DNA of 64,000 nucleotides from Roseitranquillus sp963776845 (GCA_963776845.1 CAVZOJ010000002.1:124001-188000); one strand, 5' to 3'; numbered from the stretch's first letter, positions 25,186 through 34,819 are shown. The notes: a model not told the origin generated them from the letters alone. Made by a program: numbers and translations.

Positions 25186-25820
25186 TGGACGATGCGTTCC
25201 TGACACTCGCCCAGTGGCTGTCGCCGGCCTTCCCAGTGGGCGGCTTCGCGTACTCCCACGGTCTGGAGTGGGCGGTCGCCAGCGGCGATATCGCCTCTGC
25301 CGACGAGGTCGAGGCCTGGGTCGCCGACGTCCTGCGCGACGGCACGGGGGCCGCCGACGCGGCGCTGCTTTGCGCTGCCATGGCGCCGGACGCCGAGTGC
25401 GACGCACTGGACGCGCTGGCGCGCGCACTCTGCCCGGCGGAGGAGCGGTGGGTCGAGACACGCGACCAGGGCGCCGCCTTCGCGGCGGCGGTGAACGCCA
25501 CGATGGGCAGCGACGAGTTGCCGGTGGCCCTGCCGGTAGCCGTCGGCCGCGCGGCTGGGCGTTTCGGCCTGTCGCCGAAGCTGGTCGCAGGCCTCTACCT
25601 GCAGACCTTCGCGACCAACGTCGTGCTTGCAGCGGTGCGCTTCATCCCGCTCGGCGCGGGTGAGGGGCAGCGGATCATCGGCCGGCTGCGCCCGGTCTGC
25701 CTCGCGGTTGCGGAGCGCGCGGCACGAACGCCGCCGGACCAGATCGCGACCGCCGCACTCGGCGCCGAACTTGCGGCGATGCGCCATGCTGGATTGGAGA
25801 CGCGGATGTTCCGGACATGA
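25185..25820 (+). CDS. ureF: Urease accessory protein UreF
   Basis: The 211-residue protein begins with the UreF signature: FLTLAQWLSPAFPVGGFAYS followed by HGLEWAV. Helical repeats follow, and the C-terminal part contains LYLQTFATNVVLAAVRFIPL. UreF forms a complex with UreD and UreG and helps GTP-dependent nickel insertion. It starts in a TGATG overlap with the YrhK gene and overlaps ureG by ATGA. Confidence 0.95.
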   Translation: MDDAFLTLAQWLSPAFPVGGFAYSHGLEWAVASGDIASADEVEAWVADVLRDGTGAADAALLCAAMAPDAECDALDALARALCPAEERWVETRDQGAAFAAAVNATMGSDELPVALPVAVGRAAGRFGLSPKLVAGLYLQTFATNVVLAAVRFIPLGAGEGQRIIGRLRPVCLAVAERAARTPPDQIATAALGAELAAMRHAGLETRMFRT

Positions 25821-26449
25821 GCGGCCCGCTGCGCGTGGGCATCGGCGGCCCGGTCGGTGCCGGCAAGACGACCCTGACGGAGGGGTTGTGCCGCGCGCTT
25901 GCCGGCAAGCTCTCGATGGCGGTCATCACCAACGACATCTACACGCGCGAGGATGCGGAGGCCTTGATGCGCGCGCAGGTCCTGCCGCTCGACCGCATTC
26001 GCGGCGTCGAGACGGGCGGGTGTCCGCATACCGCGATCCGCGAGGATGCGTCGATCAATTTAGCCGCCCTGGCGGAGCTGACCGCAGCGCATCGCGACCT
26101 GGACCTGGTCCTGATCGAGAGCGGCGGCGACAACCTCGCGGCGACCTTCAGCCCTGAACTCGCGGATCTGACGATCTACGTGATCGATACCGCCGCCGGC
26201 CAGGACATCCCGCGAAAGAAGGGGCCAGGCCTCGCCCGCGCCGATCTGCTCGTCGTCAACAAGATCGACCTCGCGCCGCATGTCGGCGTCGATGCCGCGC
26301 TGCTGGAGGCGGATGCCCGGTCGTCGCGCAACGGTCGCCCGGTCGTCATGGCGTCGCTCCGCAGCGGACGAGGTCTCGAGGAGATCGCGGCGTTTCTGCG
26401 CGAGGAGGGGGGCTTGCTCCCGGCCGGGAGCCTCGTTTCGGGCAGCTAG
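25817..26449 (+). CDS. ureG: Urease accessory GTPase UreG
   Basis: The 210-residue GTPase has its P-loop at GGPVGAGKTT (residues 10-19), the metal site CPH in VETGGCPHTAIRED, and NKIDLA as the base-recognition motif. UreG supplies the GTP hydrolysis for nickel insertion. The gene overlaps ureF by ATGA and converges with DUF4112, sharing four bases (CTAG). Confidence 0.97.
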   Translation: MSGPLRVGIGGPVGAGKTTLTEGLCRALAGKLSMAVITNDIYTREDAEALMRAQVLPLDRIRGVETGGCPHTAIREDASINLAALAELTAAHRDLDLVLIESGGDNLAATFSPELADLTIYVIDTAAGQDIPRKKGPGLARADLLVVNKIDLAPHVGVDAALLEADARSSRNGRPVVMASLRSGRGLEEIAAFLREEGGLLPAGSLVSGS

Positions 26450-26874
26450 ACCTTCCGCTCTCCGCGCGGTCTCTCGTCCACCGGAGTGATGTCCTTCATG
26501 TGCTTTCGCTCCAGATGCCGACGCAGCAACTCGACGTTTCGGCGATTGGACTTGAAAGCCATGTCGAAAAGATCGCCGATCAGCGGGATCGTTCCCAGCA
26601 ACGCGTCCGAGCCCGTATTGACGAGCATCCGCAGAAAGACGTCGTTCGGAACGCCCAGCGACTTGGCCCGGTAGAGGATGTAGCCCGCGGGAACGAGCGT
26701 CGCCGCATCGCCGACGCCCGGTATCAGGCCGATCAGCCCGTCGAGGCCGATGCGGTAGCCGATGACCGGGATCCGGATGGCCGTGTCCATCAGCGCCGCC
26801 AGTCGCTCGATTTCCTCGAGCTCCTTGGACTTGCCCGCAGGAAGCTCGACCTTGATGTCTTGATGTCTTGCCAT
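26446..26874 (-). CDS. DUF4112 domain protein
   Basis: The 142-residue product shows the DUF4112 core: RLAALMDTAIRIPVIGYRIG, LDGLIGLIPGVGDAATLVPA and GTIPLIGDLFDMAFKSNRRN. Two Gly-rich hydrophobic stretches suggest membrane association. The function is unknown. It lies alone between ureG and the acyl-CoA dehydrogenase gene. Confidence 0.88.
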   Translation of the reverse strand: MARHQDIKVELPAGKSKELEEIERLAALMDTAIRIPVIGYRIGLDGLIGLIPGVGDAATLVPAGYILYRAKSLGVPNDVFLRMLVNTGSDALLGTIPLIGDLFDMAFKSNRRNVELLRRHLERKHMKDITPVDERPRGERKV

Positions 26875-26910
26875 ACCGCGGGAAAGCGGCGGCGGGCACG
26901 ATTGGTTCCG

Positions 26911-28128
26911 TCAGACGAACGCCTGCAACCCGGTCTGCGCCCGCCCGAGGATCAGCGCGTGCACGTCGTGCGTCCCCTCATAGGTGTTCACCGTTTCCAG
27001 GTTCAGCATGTGGCGCATCACCGGGTATTCGTGCGAGATCCCGTTGCCGCCGTGCATGTCCCTCGCCAGCCGCGCGACCTCCAGCGCCTTGCCGCAATTG
27101 TTGCGCTTCATCAGGCTGATGAGCTCGGGTGACGCGATGTGTTCGTCCATCATGCGCCCCAGCCTCAGCGCCCCCTGCAGGCCAAGGCCGATCTCGGTCT
27201 GCATGTCGGCGAGTTTCTTCTGGAAGAGCTGGTTCTGCGCGATCGGCCGGCCGAACTGCTTGCGTTCCAGCCCGTACTGCAGCGCAGCCTGCCAGCACGC
27301 TTCGGCCGCGCCCATCACGCCCCACGAGATGCCGTAGCGGGCGCGATTGAGACACCCGAACGGACCCTTGAGGCCCTGCACGCCCGGCAGCAACGCCTCC
27401 TCTCCTACCTCGACGCCGTCCATCACGATCTCGCCGGTGACGGAGGCGCGGAGCGACAGCTTTCCCTCGATCTTCGGTGCCTTCAGGCCGGGCATGCCCT
27501 TTTCGAGGACGAAGCCGCGGATCTTGCCTTCGTGCGCCTCGGACTTTGCCCACACGACGAAGACGTCGGCGATGGGCGAATTCGAGATCCACATCTTGGA
27601 GCCCGAAAGGCTGAAGCCACCGTCGGTCTTCTTCGCGACCGTCTTCATCGCTGCGGGGTCGGAGCCTGCATCGGGCTCGGTGAGGCCGAAGCAGCCGATA
27701 AGATCGCCCGTGGCGAGACCAGGAAGGTACTTCTGCCGCTGCTCCTCCGAGCCGTAGGCGAGGATCGGGTACATCACCAGCGACGACTGGACCGACATCA
27801 TCGACCGATAGCCGGAATCCACCCGCTCGATTTCGCGCGCGACGAGGCCGTAGGTGACGTAGGTCGAGCCGAGCCCGCCATACTCCTCCGGTACCGTCAC
27901 GCCGAGCAGCCCCGCCTCACCCATTTCGGCAAAGATCGCAGGCTCCACGGTCTCCTCGGCGAAGGCCTGGCGGACGCGGGGTGCAAGCTTGTCCTGCGCG
28001 AAGGCCTGCGCGGCGTCCCGCAGCATCCGCTCGTCCTCGGACAGCTGGCGTTCGAGGGCGAAAGGATCGGCAGACTCGAAACGGGACAGTTCGGGCGCGT
28101 CGGCCGTGATGCTGGTGGTCAGGTTCAT
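26911..28128 (-). CDS. gcdH: Glutaryl-CoA dehydrogenase
   Basis: From ATG 28128 (preceded by GGAGGTGA) the protein has 405 residues; GTG 28137 is a less likely start. It is an FAD acyl-CoA dehydrogenase. FGLTEPDAGSDP and FSLSGSKMWISNSPIADVFV mark the FAD and substrate regions, and the catalytic Glu lies in NTYEGTHDVHALILGRA, the variant typical of glutaryl-CoA dehydrogenase. It oxidises and decarboxylates glutaryl-CoA to crotonyl-CoA in lysine and tryptophan breakdown. It is divergent from the MoxR gene. Confidence 0.9.
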   Translation of the reverse strand: MNLTTSITADAPELSRFESADPFALERQLSEDERMLRDAAQAFAQDKLAPRVRQAFAEETVEPAIFAEMGEAGLLGVTVPEEYGGLGSTYVTYGLVAREIERVDSGYRSMMSVQSSLVMYPILAYGSEEQRQKYLPGLATGDLIGCFGLTEPDAGSDPAAMKTVAKKTDGGFSLSGSKMWISNSPIADVFVVWAKSEAHEGKIRGFVLEKGMPGLKAPKIEGKLSLRASVTGEIVMDGVEVGEEALLPGVQGLKGPFGCLNRARYGISWGVMGAAEACWQAALQYGLERKQFGRPIAQNQLFQKKLADMQTEIGLGLQGALRLGRMMDEHIASPELISLMKRNNCGKALEVARLARDMHGGNGISHEYPVMRHMLNLETVNTYEGTHDVHALILGRAQTGLQAFV

Positions 28129-28238
28129 GTCGGTCACCTCCGCCCCGGGAGATAGTACCAGCGGCGGCGATGAGCAACGAAGCCCGCTTGACCCCGTTGC
28201 CGCAAACTGCAGCTTGTCGCAGGCAGAGGGAGACGCCC

Positions 28239-29147
28239 ATGAGCATGCCGGAGTTGATCGATGCGGTGCAGGAGATGCTCGCGGGGCAAGGCTATGTGTG
28301 CGGGCGCTCGCTGGCCACGGTGGTGTTCCTGGCGTTGAAGCTGGGCCGGCCGATCTTCCTTGAAGGCGAGGCCGGCGTCGGCAAGACGGAGCTGGCCAAG
28401 GCCATCTCGGCGGCGCTGGAGCGGCGCTTGATCCGCTTGCAGTGCTACGAGGGTCTGGACGCCAACTCAGCGGTTTATGAGTGGAACTTCACCGAACAGA
28501 TGATCGCGATCCGGACCGCCGAGGCAACGGGCGGCGCCGATCGCGATGCGTTGAAGTCGGAGCTTTTCACCGAAGAGTACCTCATCGAGAGGCCGCTGCT
28601 GCAGGCGATGCGGCCGCAGCCGGGCGGCGCGCCGGTGCTGCTGATCGACGAGCTGGACCGGACCGATGAGCCGTTCGAAGCCTTTTTGCTGGAGGCACTT
28701 AGCGACTTTCAGGTCACGATTCCGGAGCTTGGAACGATCAAGGCGGAGGTGCCGCCGATCGTTATCCTGACCTCGAACCGGACGCGGGAGGTGCATGATG
28801 CGCTGAAGCGCAGGTGTCTGTACCACTGGGTCGACTATCCGGATTTCGACAGGGAAATCAGCATCTTGCAGGCGCAGGCGCCGGAGGCGGCGGAGACGCT
28901 CAGCCGCGAGGTCGTGGCCTTCGTGCAGCGCCTGCGGAGCGAGGACCTGTTCAAGAAACCCGGCGTCGCGGAGACGATCGACTGGGCCAAGTGCCTGCTT
29001 GCATTGGATGTTATCGCCCTGTCGCCGGAGGTGATCGCGGACACGCTTGGTGCGATCCTGAAGTATCAGGACGACATCCAGAAGATTCAGGGCGGCGAGG
29101 CCAAGCGCCTTCTCGACGAGGTGAGGGCGGAGTTGGCCCCGGCCTGA
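28239..29147 (+). CDS. MoxR-family AAA ATPase (CoxD-like)
   Basis: The 302-residue ATPase has Walker A at GEAGVGKTE and Walker B at VLLIDELDR, then sensor 1 in IVILTSNRTREVHDALKRRC. The family includes CoxD, which with a VWA partner (CoxE) helps put the sulfurated Mo/Cu centre into CO dehydrogenase-type enzymes. The CoxE-like gene is 1.7 kb downstream, separated by a PepSY/cytochrome/LuxR module. The start at ATG 28239 has GGGAGA before it. Confidence 0.88.
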   Translation: MSMPELIDAVQEMLAGQGYVCGRSLATVVFLALKLGRPIFLEGEAGVGKTELAKAISAALERRLIRLQCYEGLDANSAVYEWNFTEQMIAIRTAEATGGADRDALKSELFTEEYLIERPLLQAMRPQPGGAPVLLIDELDRTDEPFEAFLLEALSDFQVTIPELGTIKAEVPPIVILTSNRTREVHDALKRRCLYHWVDYPDFDREISILQAQAPEAAETLSREVVAFVQRLRSEDLFKKPGVAETIDWAKCLLALDVIALSPEVIADTLGAILKYQDDIQKIQGGEAKRLLDEVRAELAPA

Positions 29148-29148
29148 C

Positions 29149-29197
29149 TTGTACGTTTCTGTACGTTTCAGACCCCCCTTTTGTACGTTTTCGTACA
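29149..29197. promoter_or_regulatory. TGTACG repeats with palindrome
   Basis: Three direct copies of TGTACGTTT lie at about 29150-29158, 29160-29168 and 29182-29190, and the last forms the palindrome TGTACG-TTTT-CGTACA (29182-29197). The block starts two bases after the MoxR stop, about 255 bp before the PepSY gene. I infer an operator array for a dimeric regulator, perhaps the LuxR-type protein at 30298. The rest of the 305-bp gap (29198-29452) shows no gene. Confidence 0.5.
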
Positions 29198-29452
29198 GAA
29201 GCCCGAGGGCTTCCGCCTCTCCCCAACCGGCACCTGGACGTCCCGCTCCCGCCCTGACGTAAGGTCGGCTCCCGACCGATCGTCGCCCACAGGGCGGCCG
29301 GCCGCAGTCAACAGGCGAGGCCCCCAACCAAAGTTGCAGGCGGGTGAACCGGCGTCGTGTCCAACTGCAGGTGAGTGGCGTGACGGCCCGGGCCGCCGCA
29401 GGTGGGGCGAGGCGCGACGAACCGCGCCGCCAACATACTGCAGGAGAGACAG

Positions 29453-29707
29453 ATGATGCCGAAGATGTTTGCCGCCGTTGCCCTTGCCACCCTGGTCGCG
29501 ACCGGTGCCTTCGCCTCGGACAGCGTGAAGCTGACCGACGAGGTGAAGCAGCAGATCACCGACAAGCTGACCGCTGAGGGCTACGAGGTCGGCAAGATCA
29601 AGACCGAGGATGGCATGTACGAGGCGTATGCCCGGAAGGATGGCCAGCGGATCGAGATCTACATGGATGCCGCGCTGGAGATCGTGCGGAGCAAGATCGA
29701 GGATTGA
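29453..29707 (+). CDS. Secreted PepSY-domain protein
   Basis: The 84-residue precursor has a signal peptide (ending GAFA). The mature domain has the PepSY pattern: DEVKQQITDKLTAEGYEVGK, then IKTEDGMYEAYARKDGQRIE and IYMDAALEIVRSK. PepSY proteins often accompany membrane cytochromes or sensors. A ribosome site GGAGAG precedes the ATG. It is followed by a cytochrome b561-type gene and a membrane LuxR protein. Confidence 0.8.
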   Translation: MMPKMFAAVALATLVATGAFASDSVKLTDEVKQQITDKLTAEGYEVGKIKTEDGMYEAYARKDGQRIEIYMDAALEIVRSKIED

Positions 29708-29762
29708 CCGGAACGGCGGCGGCGGGATCCCCCCGCCGCCGCCCTGCGAGGGAGCAGGATCG

Positions 29763-30287
29763 ATGACGAAGGTTCGTGTCTGGGACCCGGTCGTGCGGGT
29801 GTTCCACTGGTCGCTGGTGGCGTTCTTTGCCGCCAACGCGCTGTTCGTGGACGATGACGGAAATCTGCACCAGTGGATCGGCTACACGATCGTGGCCCTG
29901 GTGGTGCTGCGCATCGGCTGGGGCTTCGTCGGGCCGCGCTATGCGCGATTCCGAAGCTTTCGGCCCAGCATTTCGGGCGCCGTGGCGCAACTGACGGAGA
30001 TCGCGACCGGACGCCGGCAAGCGCACGCCGGGCACTCTCCGCTGGGCGCGTGGATGATCTACAACCTGCTGGCCGCGATGCTGGTGATCGGGCTGTCGGG
30101 CTACCTGATGACCACGGACGCCTTCTGGGGCTTGGAATGGCCGGAGGAGCTGCACGAGGCGGCGGTGACGTGGGCGGAGATCTCGGTGCTGCTGCACATC
30201 GCGGCCGTCTGGTTCGAGAGCCGCCGGACGCGGGTCAACCTTCCGCGGGCGATGATCACCGGTTACAAGGATCTGCCTGCCGAATAG
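29763..30287 (+). CDS. Cytochrome b561-type diheme membrane protein
   Basis: The 174-residue protein has four predicted membrane helices. Candidate heme ligands are His15 (VRVFHWSL), His36 (HQWIGYTIV) and His in LLHIAAVWFESRR. This is the Ni/Fe-hydrogenase cytochrome b / b561 family. Its partner is probably the PepSY protein 55 bp upstream. It likely moves electrons between quinones and a periplasmic acceptor. It is next to a regulator gene and is co-directional with the cox-type genes. Confidence 0.85.
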   Translation: MTKVRVWDPVVRVFHWSLVAFFAANALFVDDDGNLHQWIGYTIVALVVLRIGWGFVGPRYARFRSFRPSISGAVAQLTEIATGRRQAHAGHSPLGAWMIYNLLAAMLVIGLSGYLMTTDAFWGLEWPEELHEAAVTWAEISVLLHIAAVWFESRRTRVNLPRAMITGYKDLPAE

Positions 30288-30297
30288 GGGCCATGCG

Positions 30298-30834
30298 GTG
30301 ACAGTTAAGCTTGAGACGGACGAGCGGTTGCCGCGGTGGCTGGTCGTCCTCGTGGCCGCGCAGGTCTTCTGCGCGGTCTTCTTCATCGCCGACGTGGTGG
30401 GCGACTGGCGAGACATGGGCGCGGCGGCGGTCGACTGGCACCTGTCGCTGGAACTGGTCGCCACGCTTTCGCTGTGTCTGGCGATCGCGTTCGAGGTGCC
30501 GTTCGTGCTGCGCCTGCTGCGGCGGAAGGCGCATCTTGAGCGGAACGTCTCGGTCGCCCGTGCCGCGATGCACGACGTGATCGAGGCGCATTTCGACGCC
30601 TGGCGCCTGACGCCGACCGAGGCCGACATCGCCATGTTCCTGGTCAAGGGCATGAGCATCGCCGACATCGCCCGTCTGCGCGGCAGCGCCGAGGGCACGG
30701 TCAAGTCGCACCTGAACGCGGTCTATCGCAAGTCGGGCACCGGCGGCCGCGGCGAGCTTCTGAGCCTGATCCTCGACAGCGTGATCGACGGCCGGGGGTC
30801 GCTGAGGGCTGGTGCCGGGCGACGGGCCGGCTAG
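30298..30834 (+). CDS. Membrane-anchored LuxR-type transcription regulator
   Basis: The GTG start gives 178 residues. Two N-terminal membrane helices (about 13-33 and 50-73) are followed by a short coiled linker and a LuxR/NarL HTH domain (LTPTEADIAMFLVKGMSIAD, then RGSAEGTVKSHLNAVYRKSG). There is no receiver domain, so it is a one-component membrane regulator. The neighbours (PepSY, cytochrome b561) suggest it senses a redox or periplasmic signal. The TGTACG array at 29149 is a candidate target. Confidence 0.8.
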   Translation: MTVKLETDERLPRWLVVLVAAQVFCAVFFIADVVGDWRDMGAAAVDWHLSLELVATLSLCLAIAFEVPFVLRLLRRKAHLERNVSVARAAMHDVIEAHFDAWRLTPTEADIAMFLVKGMSIADIARLRGSAEGTVKSHLNAVYRKSGTGGRGELLSLILDSVIDGRGSLRAGAGRRAG

Positions 30835-30844
30835 TGTTCCCGCG

Positions 30845-32084
30845 ATGCCCGACTACGCCCCCCTCGACATTCCCGCCGACGGCAAGCTCGGCCACAACAT
30901 CGTCTGGTTCGCGCGGGCGCTGAGGCGGGCGGGGCTGCCGGTGGGGCCGGGCCGGGTGATCGATGCGGTGCGCGCCGTCGAGGCGGCGGGTTTCAGCGAG
31001 CGGCGCGATTTCTACTGGACGCTGCATGCCTGCTTCGTCAGCCGGCCGGAGCATCGCGCGGTCTTCGCGCAGGTCTTTCGCCTGTTCTGGCGCGACCCGC
31101 AGTACCTCGAGCACATGATGGCGATGCTGACGCCAGCCGTGCGGGGCGTGCAGGAAGAACGGCTGGCCCGCGCCGCGGAGAAGCGCGCGGCCGAGGCGCT
31201 GCTCGACGGGATCGACCGGCCGCCGCCCGAGACCGGCGAGACGGACGAGGAGACGAAGCTCGAGATCGACGCCAGCGCCACCGCATCGGGCGAGGAGCGG
31301 CTGAGGACCCTCGACTTCGAGCAGATGTCGGCCGACGAGGCGGCGGAGGCGCGGCGGATGCTGGCGCGCCTCCGCCTGCCGGTGCGGCCGCTGGTGTCGC
31401 GACGGACGGCGGGCGACCCTCGCGGCGCGCTGATCGACGGCCGCGCGACGCTGCGGGCGGCGATGCGGCAGGGCGGCGAGGTGCGGGCGCTGGCGCGGCG
31501 GCGGCGGCGGGAGCGCTGGCCGAACCTGGTGGCGCTGTGCGACATCTCCGGCTCGATGTCGCAGTACAGCCGGATGGTGCTGCACTTCCTGCACGCGGTG
31601 TCGCAGCGGCAGGGGCAGGGCTGGGCGCGGGTGCACGCCTTCACCTTCGGCACGCGGCTGACGAACATCACGCGGCACCTGCGCGACGCGGGACGTCGAC
31701 GCGGCGCTGAAGGCGGCCGGGGCGGAGGCGCAGGACTGGGAGGGCGGCACGCGGATCGGCGAGGCGCTGCACGTCTTCAACCGTGACTGGAGCCGGCGGG
31801 TGATGGGGCAGGGCGCGGTGGTGCTGCTGATCACCGACGGGCTGGACCGGGGGGAGCCCGAGGCGCTGGCGCGCGAGGCGGAGCGGCTGCACCTGTCGGC
31901 GCGCCGGGTGATCTGGGTGAACCCGCTGCTGCGGTGGGAGGGGTTCGCGCCGAGGGCGCGCGGCATCCAGGCGATCCTGCCGCATGTCGACGTGCTGCGC
32001 GCCGGTCATTCGGTGGCGACGCTGGAGGCGCTGGCGAGCGTCGTTGCGGGCGACGGTCGCGGGACAGGTCGCCGCATGACGTAG
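30845..32084 (+). CDS. VWA-domain protein, CoxE-like, frameshifted
   Basis: The first part (MPDYAPLDIPADGKLGHNIV to NITRHLRDAG) reads in one frame up to about 31690. The second part (DVDAALKAAGAEAQDWEGGT to the TGA/TAG near 32084) reads in the next. A MIDAS motif (DISGSMS) is present in the VWA region. The span is 1240 bp, one over a multiple of three, so one extra base at about 31687-31693 (gcgggacgtc) breaks a 412-residue protein. CoxE-like proteins work with a MoxR ATPase in Mo-hydroxylase maturation. A sequencing error is likely. Confidence 0.75.
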
Positions 32085-32156
32085 CGGAAGCGCGGAACCT
32101 GCCTGCTTGGCTCGCCGTTTTGCCCACGATCCGAGCAGGCCTGAAAGGACGTTCCG

Positions 32157-34128
32157 ATGCGCCGCATGCTGTCGAATTCCACCGCGCTGGTCGCGGCCCT
32201 GTCGCTCTCGTTCCCCGTGCCGGTCCTGGCGCAGGAGGCCGCTCCGGATCCCGCGACGGAGCTTTGTGCCGACGGCAGCGCGCCGCCGTGTGCGGGCGAA
32301 GCTCCGACCGCCGCTGAGCCTGTCGCGCCCGCCGAGGAGCCGGCCGCCGAGGCCGAACCTCGCCGCGCCCGCTGAGGAGCCGGCCGCCGAGGCCGAACCT
32401 GCCGCGCCCGCTGAGGAGCCGGCCGCCGAGGCCGAACCTGCCGCGCCCGCTGAGGCAGCCGGCCGCCGAGGCCGAGCCCGTCGCGCCCGCTGAAGAGCCG
32501 GCTGCGGAGGCTGCACCTGCAGAGGAGCCTGCAGCAGAGGCGCCCGCGGCCGCCGAGACGGAGACAGCACCAACGGAGGATCCGGCCGCCGAAGTCGCCA
32601 CAGAGCCCGCTGCGCCGGCGGAGGCGCCTGCGGCCGAGACGGTCGAGACGGAGCCCGCGGCACCGGTGGAGGAGCCCGCGGCGAAGGCTGCCGAGGCCGC
32701 GCCGAGCGCGCCGGTTGAGGACGCCGGGTCGGAGGCTGCGGCCTCCGATCCTGCCGTGACCGAGGCGCCTGCGGCGGAAGCCGAGGCGGGAGCGTCGGCG
32801 CCGGCAGACGCCGCGCCGGCCCCGGAAGCGGCCGAAGCGGCGGAGCCGTGCCATCGCGCCTGACGCGCCGGCGGACGCGCCGGTCGCGGCTGAAACGACC
32901 GGCGGATGAGGCGCCCGCCGCGGCCGAGGCCGTTGGGGAGCAGGTCCCTCAGGACGGCACCGCCGCGGCGCCGGCCGCCGAGGCCGAAGCGACCGCGGCG
33001 CCCGAGGCGCCGGCCGATGCCGAGGCCGCCGCGCTGGAGCAGGCGCTGGAGGAGAATGCCGCGGCCGAGGAAGCGGCCGCCGCCGCCACCAGCGCTGCCG
33101 CCGCGACGGCGGGCGCCGGGCGCTGCCGCCGAGGTCGACCGAAGAGGCCGTGACCGCAGAGACGGCGCGGTCGAGCGACGAGAACTTCACCAGCGAGATC
33201 ACCGCATTCAGCGACGATGACGACGATGACAACGACGGGGAGGCCGCCGCGACGTGCTGGTCGGCACCGTCCTTGGGGCGCTCGGCGGCTATCGCGGCCA
33301 GCCAGCTGCTGCAGAACCGACAGGTGGTCGCGACCGCCGACGACCGCGTCGTGGTGCAGCGCGACGACGGCCAGTACCAGCTCTACAAGGACGACAATGC
33401 GCTGCTGCGGCAGCCGGGCCCGAACGTGCGGACGGAGACGTTCGAGGATGGCTCCACCCGGACGATCGTGGTCGCGCGAGGACGGCTCGCAGGTCGAGAC
33501 GATCCGCGACGCCAACCTGCGCGTCGTGCGCCGGTCGCGCATCACCCCCGACGGACAGGAGATCCTGCTGATCGACGACACCACGGGCGCGCAGACGATC
33601 GACGTCAGCCAGCTGCCGCGCGCGCGGGAGGATGCGACGGAGCTCGCCGACGACGAGGAGGCGCTGCGCCGGGCGCTGGAGGACGTGCAGGGGCTCGACC
33701 GTCGGTTCAGCCTGAGCCAGGTGCGCGAGGTGCGCGCCGTGCGGACGCTGGCGCCGGCGATCGACGTCGACGAGGTGACGTTCGCCAGCGGTTCTGCGGC
33801 GATCACGCCGGACCAGGCGGAGGCGCTGAACGAGGTCGGCCAGCAGATGGCGCGGATGATCGAAGAGAACCCGCGCGAGATCTTCCTGATCGAGGGGCAC
33901 ACCGATGCGGTCGGCGACGGGGCCTACAACCTGGCGCTGAGCGACCGGCGGGCGGAGAGCCTGGCGCTGGCGCTGACGGAGTACTTCGACATCCCGCCGG
34001 AGAACCTGGTGGTGCAGGGCTATGGCGAGCGCTACCTGCGCGTCGACACGCAGGAGGCCGAGCGCCTGAACCGCCGCGTCGGTGTGCGCCGGATCACCGA
34101 CCTGCTGCAGGTCGCCTCGGCCGACTGA
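32157..34128 (+). CDS. OmpA-family protein with Ala/Pro/Glu repeats, multiply frameshifted
   Basis: A signal peptide (MRRMLSNSTALVAALSLSF) leads into a long low-complexity region built from units like PAEEPAAEAEPAAP. It then has a glycine-zipper-like piece, a repeat-rich segment (DGQYQLYKDDNALLRQPG) and a C-terminal OmpA peptidoglycan-binding domain (EGHTDAVGDGAYNLALSDRR). The reading frame changes about eight times (near 32360, 32455, 32848, 32900, 33120, 33250, 33290 and 33476). The 1972-bp length equals a multiple of three plus one. Coding sense is kept in each piece, so errors in a GC-rich repeat are more likely than decay. Confidence 0.6.
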
Positions 34129-34198
34129 GGCCGACCTGGAGCGCGCGGGGCGTTTGGCACCTCGCGCGCGCCGCGGTACAAGGCGCCGGGAGTGCGCC

Positions 34199-34819
34199 GT
34201 GATCAGCGATGTCGACGACTATTTCTTCAACGGTTGCGGGCGATGCGCGCGCTTCGCCACCACCGAATGTTCAACGCGACTGTGGGCTGACGGCCTGAGC
34301 AAACTCCGGCAAATCTGCCTTGAGCAGGGGCTCGTCGAGACGATGAAGTGGGGGCATCCCTGCTACATGCACCGCGGCCGCAACATCGCGATCCTCGGCG
34401 CATTCCGCGGCGACTTTCGCATCAGCTTCTTCGATGCCGCGCTTCTCGATGATCCCGCGGGTCTCCTCGAGGTCGCTGGGCCGAACACGCAGCACGCGGG
34501 CACGATTCGCTTCACCGACAGCGCGCAGGTGGCCGAGAAGGCGCCGATCCTTCGGGCGTACCTTACCCAGGCGGCGGCGCATGCCGAGGCGGGGCGCCGG
34601 CCCGAGAAGGCGGCGGTCGAGTTCGAGCTTCCCGCCGAGCTGAGGGCGGCGCTCGATGCCGATCGCGAACTCGCCGAGGCCTTTGGCGGGCTGACGCGCG
34701 GGCGGCAACGGAGCTACGTGATCGCTCTCGCGTCGGCCAAGACATCGCAGACGCGGCTGTCGCGCATTGCCCGGTTCCGCGACGGGATCCTCGCGGGGAA
34801 GGGCGCGTCCGAGCGCTGA
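34199..34819 (+). CDS. DUF1801 / YdeI-OmpD-associated family protein
   Basis: The 206-residue protein starts at a GTG. Its core matches the DUF1801 fold (LVETMKWGHPCYMHRGRNIA, DFRISFFDAALLDDPAGLLE), and the C-terminal part has the YdeI-type helix pair (ELAEAFGGLTRGRQRSYVIA, RIARFRDGILAGKGA). It is a small soluble protein, and the family has been linked to metal and stress handling without a firm role. It lies between the OmpA-family and XdhC genes. Confidence 0.75.
   Translation: MISDVDDYFFNGCGRCARFATTECSTRLWADGLSKLRQICLEQGLVETMKWGHPCYMHRGRNIAILGAFRGDFRISFFDAALLDDPAGLLEVAGPNTQHAGTIRFTDSAQVAEKAPILRAYLTQAAAHAEAGRRPEKAAVEFELPAELRAALDADRELAEAFGGLTRGRQRSYVIALASAKTSQTRLSRIARFRDGILAGKGASER

Noticed and set aside
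32330..33130. CRISPR-like or tandem DNA repeat
   Set aside because: The repeating units encode PAEEPAAEAEP in protein, vary in length and have no spacers, so they belong to the OmpA-family coding region.
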